Positions 52,637-62,019 of a stretch of 64,000 bases of DNA are shown here, one piece after another. Below the pieces are notes generated by a model. It was not told the origin of the DNA, made no database searches, and worked only from the letters and a program-made list of their open reading frames with translations. The stretch's first letter is position 1; every line of letters begins with the position of its first letter. Both the position numbers and the translations under genes were made by a program. The stretch is from Pseudoalteromonas spongiae UST010723-006 (GTDB lineage Bacteria > Pseudomonadota > Gammaproteobacteria > Enterobacterales > Alteromonadaceae). The stretch covers positions 139,501 through 203,500 of the forward strand of contig NZ_CP011039.1 of assembly GCF_000238255.3 (NCBI RefSeq), written 5' to 3'.

Positions 52637-52668
52637 TAGCAAAATAGCAAAATAGCAAAATAGCAAAA
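52637..52668 (+). repeat. Tandem repeat (TAGCAAAA)x4
   Basis: Four perfect copies of an 8-base unit are followed by a degenerate fifth (TAGCATTA). It lies 247 bases upstream of the chemoreceptor start and 193 bases upstream of the divergent secreted protein gene. Octanucleotide tracts can change copy number by slippage. Confidence 0.9.
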
Positions 52669-52808
52669 TAGCATTAGTTAAAGTTATTTTTATTTGTTGC
52701 ATTTGCAACATAGGTGTTTGATTCAAAAATAAGTTTTTTAAAAACGGGTTGTGTTGTGTCTAATTTCGGTATTAAATGGTGTCAAGTAAACAAATGTTAC
52801 AATTTTTC

Positions 52809-52835
52809 TAAAGCTATGCTGTTTTTAGTCGACAA
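52809..52835 (+). promoter_or_regulatory. Sigma-28 (FliA)-like promoter of the chemoreceptor gene
   Basis: TAAAGCTA, an 11-base spacer and GTCGACAA match the flagellar sigma-28 consensus (TAAAGTTT-N11-GCCGATAA) at 6 of 8 and 6 of 8 positions. It lies 79 bases upstream of the chemoreceptor ATG. Chemoreceptor genes are typical sigma-28 targets. Confidence 0.6.
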
Positions 52836-52914
52836 CATATATGCGTTAGAACAATAAATTGTCTAATCAAGCCGTATACAATTTCCCCACCGTCACTGAA
52901 GTTTAGAGGTAAAA

Positions 52915-54774
52915 ATGTTTCAAGCCATAAAAATTAAAACTAAGTTGCAAATCCTTTCAGGGGTCGCGGTAGTTTCAATGGCTGCTCTCACGTTATTAAA
53001 TGTTTATATTGCAGGGAAGAAGCAAGTATTAGTGGATGCTACAGAAGATTTAATCGCTACTGAGCGTGCTGTCGCAGATACATTGCGTATTGAAGTTAAA
53101 TTTTTGGAAAAACCTGCATCAGGTTTCCGCCAAGAATTGGTAAATCGAGTCGATGAAGCTGAGTCGGCCTTAACTAAACTACAACAAAAACTATCTAGAT
53201 TTGATGTAACTTCACGCGCGCTTGCTGATACAAAAGAAATGTTGTCGTCGCTAGAGCGTGATTTTGTCAATTTAGATGAACTGTATATTGAGTATGGTTA
53301 CAACCAAAATGCGGGTCTGCGCAAAGAACTACGCGGTGCCGTTCATAAATTAGAAGAACAAGCAAAAGCGACTAATCGTCTTGATGTGAGTGTGTTAGTG
53401 CTGCAACTTCGCCGAAGTGAAAAAGATTTCATTATGCGAGGCGACAAGAAATACATTGCGCGTATCAACAGTACAGTTGCTGAGTTAGAAAAGCTGCTAC
53501 TTATCAGCAATGATAGAAATTTAATCAGCTTATTAAAGCAGTATCAAAATGCCTTTCTAAAAGCGTCTGAGCGTTATCTTGCAATTGGCTTTAACCAAAC
53601 AACAGGTTTAAAGAGCCAAGTTGCAGAAACCGAAGATAAGCTAAAAACATCACTTGAAGCGCTAGGGGTTGAGTTAGAAGCTATTCAAGAAGATATCTAT
53701 GCAGATGCTAAAGTGCAGCAAATTGCATTGAGTTTAATTTTGGCATTCGCATTAGTTGGCTTTTTATTTACCATCACACGCTCTGTTACAACGTCAATTG
53801 ATAGTGTTATTAAAGATATTGACCGCATTGCGCATTCGGGTGACTTGTCGATTAAGGTTCGCAAACACGGTAATGATGAATTGGCGATGTTGGCCGATAG
53901 TGTGAATGAATTGATGGCGAAGTTTTTATCCGTACTACAAACCATTCATCACTCGGTTGAAATTGTGAATACTGAATCGACTCGTGTTGCGCAAGTAGTG
54001 GAATCGAGTGGTCAACAACTGGTTCAGCAAAAATCGGAAGTTGAAACGGTAGCAAGTGCGGTAACTGAAATGGGTGCAGTTGCGCATGATATTGCCATAA
54101 ATGCTGAAACAACCTCAAACCGCGTGGATACAGTTTCACAAAATGCGACGATTGGACAGAAGCAAATCGAAACAACCGTTGATCAAATGACTTTGTTGAG
54201 TAATCAGTTGGTTGAATCGGCTGAGCAGGTTAATTTACTGCGTGAAAAGAGCAATGCAATTAATGCTGTGATGGAAGTAATTCGCGGTATTGCTGAGCAA
54301 ACTAACTTACTTGCATTAAATGCAGCTATTGAAGCAGCGCGTGCGGGTGAGCAAGGTCGAGGTTTCGCGGTTGTTGCGGATGAAGTTCGCTCTCTTGCAG
54401 TGAAAACCCAAGAATCAACACAAGAAATTACGCAGATCATTACCGACTTGCAATCAAGCACTGCGAACATTGTAGACAGTATTGAATTGTGTAAATCGCA
54501 AGGTTTAGAAACGGCTGAGCAAACGGATAAAGCGGGTAAAGCGTTCGCTGAAATTATTGCCGATATTCAGGAAATCTCAGAGATGACGTCAACCATTGCG
54601 GTGGCGGTTGAGCAGCAATCTACTGTGGCACAAGAGATAAACCAAAATATTGTACAAATCAGCGACTATGCAGATGAATTAGCAAATAGTTCACTGGCTA
54701 ACTCTGAAGCCTCAAATCAGGTTTCACATCAAGCTGATGAGCTCGATAATGCGATAAAGTGGTTTAAAATTTAA
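52915..54774 (+). CDS. Methyl-accepting chemotaxis protein with HBM-type sensor domain
   Basis: This is a 619-residue chemoreceptor. The first membrane helix is at about 12-34, and a long all-helical periplasmic domain (35-265) resembles helical bimodular sensors ([15 protein letters not shown] is a recurrent motif). The second helix lies at about 267-288, followed by a HAMP domain and the cytoplasmic hairpin, with the tip [20 protein letters not shown] near 465-485. HBM receptors often bind organic acids, though the ligand here is unknown. A sigma-28-like promoter and a terminator at 54797 make it a single-gene unit. Confidence 0.93.
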   Translation: MFQAIKIKTKLQILSGVAVVSMAALTLLNVYIAGKKQVLVDATEDLIATERAVADTLRIEVKFLEKPASGFRQELVNRVDEAESALTKLQQKLSRFDVTSRALADTKEMLSSLERDFVNLDELYIEYGYNQNAGLRKELRGAVHKLEEQAKATNRLDVSVLVLQLRRSEKDFIMRGDKKYIARINSTVAELEKLLLISNDRNLISLLKQYQNAFLKASERYLAIGFNQTTGLKSQVAETEDKLKTSLEALGVELEAIQEDIYADAKVQQIALSLILAFALVGFLFTITRSVTTSIDSVIKDIDRIAHSGDLSIKVRKHGNDELAMLADSVNELMAKFLSVLQTIHHSVEIVNTESTRVAQVVESSGQQLVQQKSEVETVASAVTEMGAVAHDIAINAETTSNRVDTVSQNATIGQKQIETTVDQMTLLSNQLVESAEQVNLLREKSNAINAVMEVIRGIAEQTNLLALNAAIEAARAGEQGRGFAVVADEVRSLAVKTQESTQEITQIITDLQSSTANIVDSIELCKSQGLETAEQTDKAGKAFAEIIADIQEISEMTSTIAVAVEQQSTVAQEINQNIVQISDYADELANSSLANSEASNQVSHQADELDNAIKWFKI

Positions 54775-54796
54775 CTACAAAATTAAATGGTTAGAG

Positions 54797-54829
54797 TAAA
54801 AGCGAGGTTAGTAATAGCCTCGCTTTTTT
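54797..54829 (+). terminator. Terminator after the chemoreceptor gene
   Basis: The stem AAAAGCGAGG / CCTCGCTTTT with a 10-nt loop is followed by more T residues, 23 bases after the chemoreceptor stop. Confidence 0.92.
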
Positions 54830-54892
54830 ATTGCTTTTTAGAATATCTTGGTTAACTTTAATACAGAGCTGACAAACAATAAGGAAAAAGAC

Positions 54893-55669
54893 ATGGCAAG
54901 TTACACTAAGCACCAAGCTGGCACATTTTGCTGGACGGAATTATGCTCTCGCGATTGGGCATCAGCGAAAGCATTTTATACTCAACTATTTGACTGGCAA
55001 CATGATGATCAGCCGATAGGTGATGATTTGTATTACACCATGCTGCAACTTAATGGCAAAGATATTGGTGCTATGTACCAAATGGAAGCAGAGCGTTTAG
55101 AGCAGAAAGTACCAAGTCATTGGCTAAATTATATTGCGGTAGATAATGTTGATGAAACGGTTGAGAAAGCTAAGCAAGCAGGTGCACGTGTAATTGCTGG
55201 CCCCCATGATGTTATGGATGCAGGGCGCATGGCGATGTTCTTTGAGCCGAACGGGGCGATGTTTGCGATATGGCAAGGTAATCAGCATTGTGGTTCACAA
55301 ATCAAAAACGAAGCGCGCAGTGTATGTTGGAACGAGCTTGCATCAAAAGACGCAGAGGCAAGTAGACAGTTTTATTCATCTGTATTCGGCTGGCAATATA
55401 AAGTTGAAGATATGGATGGTATGCCATACACCATTTTTACGTTAGGTGATGAAGAAGTGGCGGGCATGCTGGAAATGAATGAAGAGTGGGGCGATATGCC
55501 AGCACACTGGATGACTTACTTCCAAGTAACCAATTGTGATGAAACCTTAGCAAAAGTCGAGGAGCTGGGTGGTACCGTATGCGTACCTGCAACCGACGTG
55601 CCCAATGTTGGTCGTTTTAGTGTGATCAACGACCCACAAGGCGGGTTTTTATCTGTGATTGAAATGTAG
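54893..55669 (+). CDS. Two-domain VOC family protein
   Basis: This is a 258-residue protein with two tandem vicinal-oxygen-chelate domains (about 1-125 and 130-258). Each starts with FCWTELCSRD or VCWNELASKD and ends in MFAIWQG or GGFLSVIEM, showing an internal duplication. The ATG at 54893 has an AAGGA site, and the longer frame from 54848 has none. Such proteins are annotated as glyoxalase or PhnB-like, and the reaction is unknown. It converges with the PepSY gene at a perfect 16-bp hairpin. Confidence 0.88.
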   Translation: MASYTKHQAGTFCWTELCSRDWASAKAFYTQLFDWQHDDQPIGDDLYYTMLQLNGKDIGAMYQMEAERLEQKVPSHWLNYIAVDNVDETVEKAKQAGARVIAGPHDVMDAGRMAMFFEPNGAMFAIWQGNQHCGSQIKNEARSVCWNELASKDAEASRQFYSSVFGWQYKVEDMDGMPYTIFTLGDEEVAGMLEMNEEWGDMPAHWMTYFQVTNCDETLAKVEELGGTVCVPATDVPNVGRFSVINDPQGGFLSVIEM

Positions 55670-55682
55670 TTCAGTAGCATTA

Positions 55683-55718
55683 CGTTATATCAACTAAATG
55701 TTTTTAGTTGATATAACG
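55683..55718. terminator. Perfect 16-bp palindrome between convergent genes, overlapping the PepSY gene end
   Basis: CGTTATATCAACTAAA (55683-55698) and its exact complement at 55703-55718 form a stem with a TGTT loop. The repeat starts 13 bases after the VOC gene stop and covers the last 29 bases, including the stop codon, of the PepSY gene on the minus strand. It is most likely a shared terminator. Confidence 0.7.
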
Positions 55719-57027
55719 ATTTGGTATCTGTAAAACATACGCAAAGTAGCGATTTAATCCAAAACGAAATAATAGCAAGCGTCACTATAATCCAAACCGA
55801 CAAGAATAAAAGTGAGCCACTTGGTAAATTTGGTGCTTGCCCTGCAACGCCATAGCTCATAATGGTTTTGTAAGCATAATATCCAATCAAACTGAGTAAA
55901 CAGCAGCTAACTAATAATGACGTTTTAACCCCTTGCTGTGATTCTTTTCGTCTTAATTTGCTTTGTCGTTTTACATACATGTAGCTACCGCTGAGTGATA
56001 AAAATGATAACGCAATACCACAAAAAAACCATGCTAATTTAACCCACAAACCAGCAAAATTGCCAAAATGAAGAGGATCTGCAGTATCAGATAAACGCCA
56101 ATAGAACCCTTGGCTTGATGCTGTTTGGTTATAAACAACTTCACCACTGTATGGATTAATGTAAAGCTTATTGGCACGATCGCGTACTAAGATATCATCT
56201 GATTGCCCCTCAACATAAAAGTAACCACCAGAGAATCTCATCGCCCTAATATCTAAATCAGGCCGTGCATTTTGAGCTATTTTTTCTAGCGTAACAATTG
56301 ATAAGGGTTGCGTATTTTGCGCTTCTAACTCGGCTATAGGGTTGATGGCGAAGTTACCAACATCTGTAAATGCAGTTTTGCCATCGACTAAGTCCATGCG
56401 TACAAATTCGTACAAGTACCAAATACTAGTCAGCGAAATTATTACGGCGAACCATAAACTCCAAACACCAGAAAATTTATGCAAACTGGCTAGTTTTGCG
56501 CGGCTATCGCCATTCCATGAAAGTTGTAGCCACTTTTTCCACCATCCTTGATATAGATAAACGGCACTTACGGTTGAGAAACATAAGGGTAATGCAAAAA
56601 TAAGTACCAAATAGTACGAGACGATACTATCGAATATGCCGAAAAAATGCATATGAAAGTCACGAAAGAAACGTTGAATATTTAAAAAGCTAGTGGCTCC
56701 GGTAACTTCTCCATTAACGGGGTCAACGTAAACATGTTGCCAAGGTTTACCTTTGAATCTAACGACAAAATCGTGTGCAAAATAAGGTTCACCTGAAGAA
56801 AATGCAATACCTATTTGCGCGTTTGGAAACTGTGTTTGAACCTTTTGATAGGCTTCGCCTAAGCTAACATTATGAGCTTGTGGCTGTGCTCTAACCTTGC
56901 TATCAAATAGCCAATCTAACTCATATGAAATGGTTGCAAAAGCGCCAGTCCAGCAGATAAAAAACAATATTAGACCAAACCACACGCCGCTTAGACTATG
57001 CCAGTTAAACCATTGCTTTTTTGTCAT
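55690..57027 (-). CDS. PepSY-associated membrane protein, probable ferric-siderophore reductase-type
   Basis: This is a 445-residue inner-membrane protein with four main hydrophobic helices (about 12-33, 140-165, 188-212 and 335-360) and two periplasmic PepSY regions. The opening KKQWFNWHSLSGVWFGLILFFICWTG is typical of PepSY_TM proteins encoded beside TonB-dependent siderophore receptors. They are thought to reduce the imported ferric complex. It is divergent from such a receptor, sharing a gap with a Fur box. An AAGGAAG site precedes its ATG. Confidence 0.88.
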   Translation of the reverse strand: MTKKQWFNWHSLSGVWFGLILFFICWTGAFATISYELDWLFDSKVRAQPQAHNVSLGEAYQKVQTQFPNAQIGIAFSSGEPYFAHDFVVRFKGKPWQHVYVDPVNGEVTGATSFLNIQRFFRDFHMHFFGIFDSIVSYYLVLIFALPLCFSTVSAVYLYQGWWKKWLQLSWNGDSRAKLASLHKFSGVWSLWFAVIISLTSIWYLYEFVRMDLVDGKTAFTDVGNFAINPIAELEAQNTQPLSIVTLEKIAQNARPDLDIRAMRFSGGYFYVEGQSDDILVRDRANKLYINPYSGEVVYNQTASSQGFYWRLSDTADPLHFGNFAGLWVKLAWFFCGIALSFLSLSGSYMYVKRQSKLRRKESQQGVKTSLLVSCCLLSLIGYYAYKTIMSYGVAGQAPNLPSGSLLFLSVWIIVTLAIISFWIKSLLCVCFTDTKSLYQLKTFS

Positions 57028-57157
57028 TAAGTAATCTTCCTTGCATTCTTAAAGCGACGTTTAATAATGTTTGGTTTGTTGTGAAATAACCCGATTTGTA
57101 TTTTTTCGATTTATTACACTTACTCGCAATAAAACGAAGTTCACATAGTGTATCAAT

Positions 57158-57198
57158 TTGAAATTTAAAGTATTGTAGTGATAATGATTTGCATTTAC
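57158..57198 (+). promoter_or_regulatory. Promoter with overlapping Fur box for the TonB receptor gene
   Basis: TTGAAA (57158-57163), a 16-base spacer and GATAAT (57180-57185) form a good promoter. A Fur-box-like sequence, GATAATGATTTGCATTTAC (57180-57198), matches the 19-bp consensus at about 14 positions and covers the -10. Iron-bound Fur would block initiation, and the divergent PepSY gene may share the control. Confidence 0.75.
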
Positions 57199-57232
57199 AA
57201 TCTTGCGCGACGTTTTTTTATTAAGGATTAAT

Positions 57233-59329
57233 ATGAAGTTTAGTCGCCTAGCTTTGGCTGTATCAGCTATTTTAATGTTACCTCATATCGTATTTGCTAA
57301 CGAACCGAGTGATACCAGCCAAAAAACTAAAAAAGATCTAAAAGACATAGAAGTAATTGAGATTTTAGGTCGAAGCTCGCAATCCACTTTCTCCGATTAT
57401 AGCTATTCAGTAACGCGCACAGCAGCAGATATTTTAGAAATTCCCCAATCAATAAGTGCAGTAACAAAAGAAGTGATTCAAGACCAAGCTATGATGCGTC
57501 TTAATGACGTAACCCCTTTTGTTAGTGGCGCAAATGAATATTCTGTTTATGACGATATCACAATTCGCGGTTTTCGCAGTCAGGACGATCGTCGGGTTAA
57601 CGGAATGCGAACTCATAATAACTTTTGGAACCAAACATTAATTGCCCACGTTGAGCGTGTTGAAGTAATTAAAGGACCTGCTTCTGCTGTTTTTGGTGAT
57701 GCAAGTCCTGGTGGTACCGTTAATACCGTTACTAAAAAACCGCTTGCGGAAAGTCGTCATAGTATTAGTGCGCGTGTCGGTAGTTATTCAGATAAGTACA
57801 TCGCATTAGATTCGACAGGGCAAATCGCTCACAGTGACGATTTATTGTATCGCTTTAACGGTGGTTATGAAGATTCAGACACATTTAGAGACAATATTTT
57901 CAATAAAAGTTTATTGCTCTCACCAAGCTTAACTTACTTACTTGGCCAAGACACAAAATTAAACTTTGAAGTAGTTTACTCTGATAGTAAAGGCTTACTT
58001 GACCGAGGGCAGCCAAATCTTAGGGGAGCGACCGACTTTTCAAAAATTCCTATGTCACTCTCGTCAAACCAGCCGGGTGATAAACTTGATACTACATCGC
58101 TTTCAGCAAGTTTGACGCTAGATCATCACTTTAATGATTATTGGTCACTCGGCTTTAAATACATGCATTTAGACAGTGAACAAAAATTAGTAGAGCACCG
58201 AGCTGCAACTTACATTGCCGATTCTGATTCTGTGTTTAATGTATGGTATACCGATCGCGATATTGATGCTGACTCAGATAATGTGACAGCATATGTAACC
58301 GGCAAACTATACACGGGCGATATCGAACACAATATTGTTGTAGGTGGTGATTATATTGATAATCATAAAGTTAATTCGCAAAGAATGAGCCGCTCAGCAG
58401 GGACTTTTGATATTTTGAATCCAACATATCAACAGCCTAATGTAGACAGTTACAACTTAGGTGATGTGTTTGAATTTGGTGGAGGGTTAACAAGTAATGG
58501 TTTATATATTCAAGACCATATTAAGTTTGAAGACTTGTCTATTCTTGCGAGTTTACGTCGTGAGGATTATAAACTAACAGACCTTAACGGCAACGAGAGT
58601 TCAGATAGCGATATTTTACCGCGCTTAGGTGTTGTATATAACCTGTCGTTAGACTCGAGTGTTTACGCTAGTTGGGTTACGGGTTTTGAACCGCCATCAA
58701 CGTTTTTAAATACAGAGGAACAAGGTGGTCCATTTGGACCGATTGATAGTTATTTATACGAAGTCGGCTATAAAACAAAACTGTTTGATGAAAAAGTCTT
58801 ACTAACAACGTCTTTGTATCAAATCACTAAACAAAATGTACTAGTGCAAGACTTAGAGCGTTCAACCGAGCTAGGATACCGAGTGTATCGCCAACGTGGT
58901 GAAGAACAAGCTAAGGGCTTTGAGTTTGATATAAACGGCCAAATCACCGAAGACTGGCTTGTAATTGCAAATTACGCCTACAACCGAGCAGAAATTACGG
59001 AAGATTCTGACCCTACGCTAATTGGTAAGCAAAAAGAAAATGCACCAAAGAATTCTGCGACTTTGTGGAGTAAATATACGCTTACTGACACATGGCAAAT
59101 TGCTGGTGGTGCAACCTTTATTGATGAACGCAATACGTCAGACGACGCTGTATTACCTTCATACACGATCTTACAAGCAGGCGTTTATTTTACGCAACCA
59201 AAGTGGCAAGCTGCTTTATTAATTGACAACTTACTCGACAAAGATCATTGGACTGGTGGCTATTCTTACGGTCAGCTATTTCCAGGCGACCCAAGAACGG
59301 TAAGCTTAACAATGAACTACACTTGGTAA
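57233..59329 (+). CDS. TonB-dependent siderophore receptor
   Basis: This is a 698-residue outer-membrane receptor. A signal peptide (MKFSRLALAVSAILMLPHIVFA) is followed by a TonB-box-like DIEVIEIL segment and a plug domain (about 55-165) with ITIRGF and VEVIKGPASAVFGDASPGG. A 22-strand barrel ends in the aromatic SLTMNYTW. The plug motifs are of the FhuE/FpvA ferric-siderophore group. The ATG at 57233 has an AAGGA site. A Fur box over the promoter and the divergent PepSY gene support iron uptake. The siderophore is unknown. Confidence 0.94.
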   Translation: MKFSRLALAVSAILMLPHIVFANEPSDTSQKTKKDLKDIEVIEILGRSSQSTFSDYSYSVTRTAADILEIPQSISAVTKEVIQDQAMMRLNDVTPFVSGANEYSVYDDITIRGFRSQDDRRVNGMRTHNNFWNQTLIAHVERVEVIKGPASAVFGDASPGGTVNTVTKKPLAESRHSISARVGSYSDKYIALDSTGQIAHSDDLLYRFNGGYEDSDTFRDNIFNKSLLLSPSLTYLLGQDTKLNFEVVYSDSKGLLDRGQPNLRGATDFSKIPMSLSSNQPGDKLDTTSLSASLTLDHHFNDYWSLGFKYMHLDSEQKLVEHRAATYIADSDSVFNVWYTDRDIDADSDNVTAYVTGKLYTGDIEHNIVVGGDYIDNHKVNSQRMSRSAGTFDILNPTYQQPNVDSYNLGDVFEFGGGLTSNGLYIQDHIKFEDLSILASLRREDYKLTDLNGNESSDSDILPRLGVVYNLSLDSSVYASWVTGFEPPSTFLNTEEQGGPFGPIDSYLYEVGYKTKLFDEKVLLTTSLYQITKQNVLVQDLERSTELGYRVYRQRGEEQAKGFEFDINGQITEDWLVIANYAYNRAEITEDSDPTLIGKQKENAPKNSATLWSKYTLTDTWQIAGGATFIDERNTSDDAVLPSYTILQAGVYFTQPKWQAALLIDNLLDKDHWTGGYSYGQLFPGDPRTVSLTMNYTW

Positions 59330-59413
59330 CCAAATCATTAGGGGCTATTGGTTTTTGTTGCAAAAACAAACTTTAAAGATTAATAGACCCTAGACACACC
59401 TTGTATTTTGTCT

Positions 59414-59445
59414 AAAAGATACCAATGTCTATTAGTATCTTTTTT
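59414..59445 (+). terminator. Hairpin with T-run between TonB receptor and SDR genes
   Basis: AAGATAC pairs with GTATCTT across a 12-nt loop and runs into TTTTT. It lies 87 bases after the receptor stop and only 15 bases before the SDR start, so it could act as a terminator for the receptor or affect expression of the SDR. Confidence 0.55.
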
Positions 59446-59459
59446 ATTGGGAAAAAATT

Positions 59460-60125
59460 ATGACACAACACGTGGTTATTACGGGCGCAAACCGTGGTAT
59501 TGGGCTTGCGTTTGTTGAGCAATATATTGCACAAGGTTTTAATGTGACTGCTGTAGTGCGCACTGCAAGTGAAAAACTTAATGTAAGTGGCGCAAACGTG
59601 ATTGAGGGAGTTGATGTTGCAAATGCAGATGATATTGCCAAACTTAAAACGCAACTTGGTGATCAAGCAATTGATATTCTAATAAATAATGCGGGGGTGT
59701 TTCATAATGAAAGCCTAAGCAATATGGATTTTTCGAACCTAGAGCAGCAAATTAATATTAATGCGGTTGCGCCAGTCCGCGTGACACATGCACTGCAATC
59801 AAACTTGCGTGCTGGCAGCAAAGTGGCAATGATCACAAGCCGTATGGGGTCAATTGAAGATAATGGCTCAGGCGCATATATTGGTTATCGCATGTCAAAA
59901 GCCGCGCTTAATGCCGCGAGTAAAAGTATGGCGATTGAACTTGCATCGCGTGATATTAGCCTAGCAATTTTACATCCAGGTTTTGTACAAACCGCAATGG
60001 TAGGGTTTGCTGGCGATATTTCCCCAGAGCTTGCTGCTAGTCGTTTAATTACGCGCATTGATGAGCTAAATTTAAATAACACAGGCACTTTTTGGCACTC
60101 GAATGGCGAAGTGTTGCCTTGGTAA
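59460..60125 (+). CDS. Short-chain dehydrogenase/reductase
   Basis: This is a 221-residue Rossmann-fold oxidoreductase. TGANRGIG (residues 8-15) is the cofactor motif, NNAG follows at about residue 77, the catalytic Ser lies in MITSRMGS and the Tyr/Lys pair in YRMSK. It is similar to the bacterial carbonyl-reductase-like/CsgA group. The substrate is unknown. It has only a weak ribosome-binding site (GGGA). It converges with the M48 protease gene with a single base between stops. Confidence 0.9.
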   Translation: MTQHVVITGANRGIGLAFVEQYIAQGFNVTAVVRTASEKLNVSGANVIEGVDVANADDIAKLKTQLGDQAIDILINNAGVFHNESLSNMDFSNLEQQININAVAPVRVTHALQSNLRAGSKVAMITSRMGSIEDNGSGAYIGYRMSKAALNAASKSMAIELASRDISLAILHPGFVQTAMVGFAGDISPELAASRLITRIDELNLNNTGTFWHSNGEVLPW

Positions 60126-60126
60126 T

Positions 60127-62016
60127 TTAACGCTCTACCGGGCTGGGTAAATCAAGTAACAGCGCAAAGCTGTAAAGCATTGTTTGCTCCGCCTCGGTTA
60201 ATTGATTATCCCATTTAGCTGTAAACTCGATAGCTTGCAAAAAAGCATTGCGATTTTTCAGTGGTAAACGAGTGAGTACAGCAAAAAACTGATGTGCGTG
60301 CTCAATATTAAACAGATTAAACTCAATTACCTCCAACCCTTCCATATTAAACTGCTGACACGTTGCTTTAAACGCTTGCTGTTGCTCATGTTCTGATTCG
60401 TGACCAATCGCTGCAATTAAACTCACAAAGTACCGCCATGCGAGAATCAGTTTTTTACTATTACGAGTGGTAACGGCAAGGGTACGTTTCGCTTTAGTGA
60501 CTTGCATTAAGATAATTTCTAAATACAACCAAGTAATTAAATGCTGATTGCGTTGTTTGGTATTCGTTTTAGGCGATGGATTTTTTTGCTTAACAACTTG
60601 CCAGCACAACTCAGTGAAGTCGTGTTTTTGCTTTTCCCCTAGGCTGGTAAGACTTGGCGATGCTAACTCGATAAGTTGAAAGCGTTCGTTTTCAGATAGT
60701 TTAGCAAGTTCGCTTTCGGCGCAATCAAGGGTATATGCATCAACGTAGTGTGATGCTAATAAGCAATTTAGTTGTAAACTTCGTAACTCAAACTCGTCAC
60801 TAATTAATAACAGAGGAATAAGTGTAAAACACGCGTAAGGGTCGTGTACTAAATGCGATAGTTTGTCTGATAAATGACTGGTATCGGCAGTGATGGTTTG
60901 ATTGATGATAGGCGTGCTGTTTTCAGTTAAAAACTCGCGTGTTGCGCTTAATTGCATTGCTTGGTAGTTGGCAACACTCGGCCTTTCACGAAAACCGGCA
61001 CTTGGCGGTTGCCAACTTGGGTCTAGCTTAGCAATTCGTTTAACAATTGGCGGATGAGTCGAAAATGAACTGACCCAAGGGGTTCTTATTTGATTAAAAA
61101 ATAAATGGCTGTATTGATGAAAGTGAGCATTGCGATGGGGCTTTCGAAGTCCTGCGGCTACTTTTAGCGCATCTGCGAGCGCTGCTGGATTACGATTAAA
61201 CTGACAGGCGCTGGCATCCGCTAGATATTCACGGCGACGGCAAATCGCAGCTTTAATAAAATCGGCCATTAATGTGCCAATATAGCCGTAACAAATAAGC
61301 ATAAGTGCAATTACCAACTCCAAGCCACCAGAGCCTTTAGCGTTACCACGCCCCGCAGCGGCGGCTCGTTCGAGTATCCATTCACCGGCTAAACCGATAA
61401 AACTAATAGCAAAGGTAGCTGCAACCAATCGGTTATTCAGTTTTATATCGCCATTAACAATATGACTAAATTCATGGGCGACAACCGCTTGTAGTTCGTC
61501 ACGGGTTAGTTTTTCAAGTGCACCTCGGGTTACCGTAATTACCGCATTATGGCTATTATGACCCGCCGCAAATGCGTTTACTTGGCTATGATGCAATTGT
61601 AGGTAAACGCGAGGTACTGTGGTACGTGCTGCTATTGCCATTTCTTCGACCACATTGAGCAATTGCTTTTCTAACGGATGAAAGGTGTTGGGCTGTATAC
61701 GTGTTGCACCTAATTGCTCAGCAATTTTGCTGCCACCCGTACGCAGTTGGCGGTATTTATAAATGCCCGTAGTGAAAATAAGTATTGCAGTAATGAGTGC
61801 TGATGGAATATGCCATTGATATGGATTTTGTGCACGAAATACATCCCAACCTTGGTATAAAATAAGGTTTAGGTTACTGGCTATTCGGGCATCGAAAATA
61901 AGACCAAAAAACCATTGTGCAAGCAACACAATTAGGCCAACGGCAATACAAAATAAGCAAACCAGCATAGCGCTGGCACGCCGGTTTGCAGCTTGTTGCT
62001 GAAAAAAGTTTTTCAT
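60127..62016 (-). CDS. M48-family membrane metalloprotease (HtpX-like) with long C-terminal domain
   Basis: This is a 629-residue protease. Two hydrophobic helices lie near residues 17-40 and 72-84. The zinc motif HEFSH is at 181-185 and the third ligand Glu is in RREYLADASA (about residue 268). A further hydrophobic stretch at about 200-250 is membrane-bound. The last 280 residues are helical and soluble, without a recognised domain. It is likely to degrade damaged membrane proteins. It is coupled (3-base gap) to the upstream lemA gene, a common pairing. Confidence 0.9.
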   Translation of the reverse strand: MKNFFQQQAANRRASAMLVCLFCIAVGLIVLLAQWFFGLIFDARIASNLNLILYQGWDVFRAQNPYQWHIPSALITAILIFTTGIYKYRQLRTGGSKIAEQLGATRIQPNTFHPLEKQLLNVVEEMAIAARTTVPRVYLQLHHSQVNAFAAGHNSHNAVITVTRGALEKLTRDELQAVVAHEFSHIVNGDIKLNNRLVAATFAISFIGLAGEWILERAAAAGRGNAKGSGGLELVIALMLICYGYIGTLMADFIKAAICRRREYLADASACQFNRNPAALADALKVAAGLRKPHRNAHFHQYSHLFFNQIRTPWVSSFSTHPPIVKRIAKLDPSWQPPSAGFRERPSVANYQAMQLSATREFLTENSTPIINQTITADTSHLSDKLSHLVHDPYACFTLIPLLLISDEFELRSLQLNCLLASHYVDAYTLDCAESELAKLSENERFQLIELASPSLTSLGEKQKHDFTELCWQVVKQKNPSPKTNTKQRNQHLITWLYLEIILMQVTKAKRTLAVTTRNSKKLILAWRYFVSLIAAIGHESEHEQQQAFKATCQQFNMEGLEVIEFNLFNIEHAHQFFAVLTRLPLKNRNAFLQAIEFTAKWDNQLTEAEQTMLYSFALLLDLPSPVER

Positions 62017-62019
62017 TAA

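Larger units (their letters stand above)
52445..52914. other. Intergenic region upstream of the HBM chemoreceptor
   Basis: This 470-base AT-rich divergent gap contains the promoter of the secreted protein gene to the left, a TAGCAAAA tandem repeat (52637-52668) and a sigma-28-like promoter (52809-52835) for the chemoreceptor. No further gene or RNA was seen. Confidence 0.6.

Noticed and set aside
52637..52668. Possible CRISPR-like array
   Set aside because: The unit is only 8 bases without spacers and no cas gene is present, so it is a simple tandem repeat.
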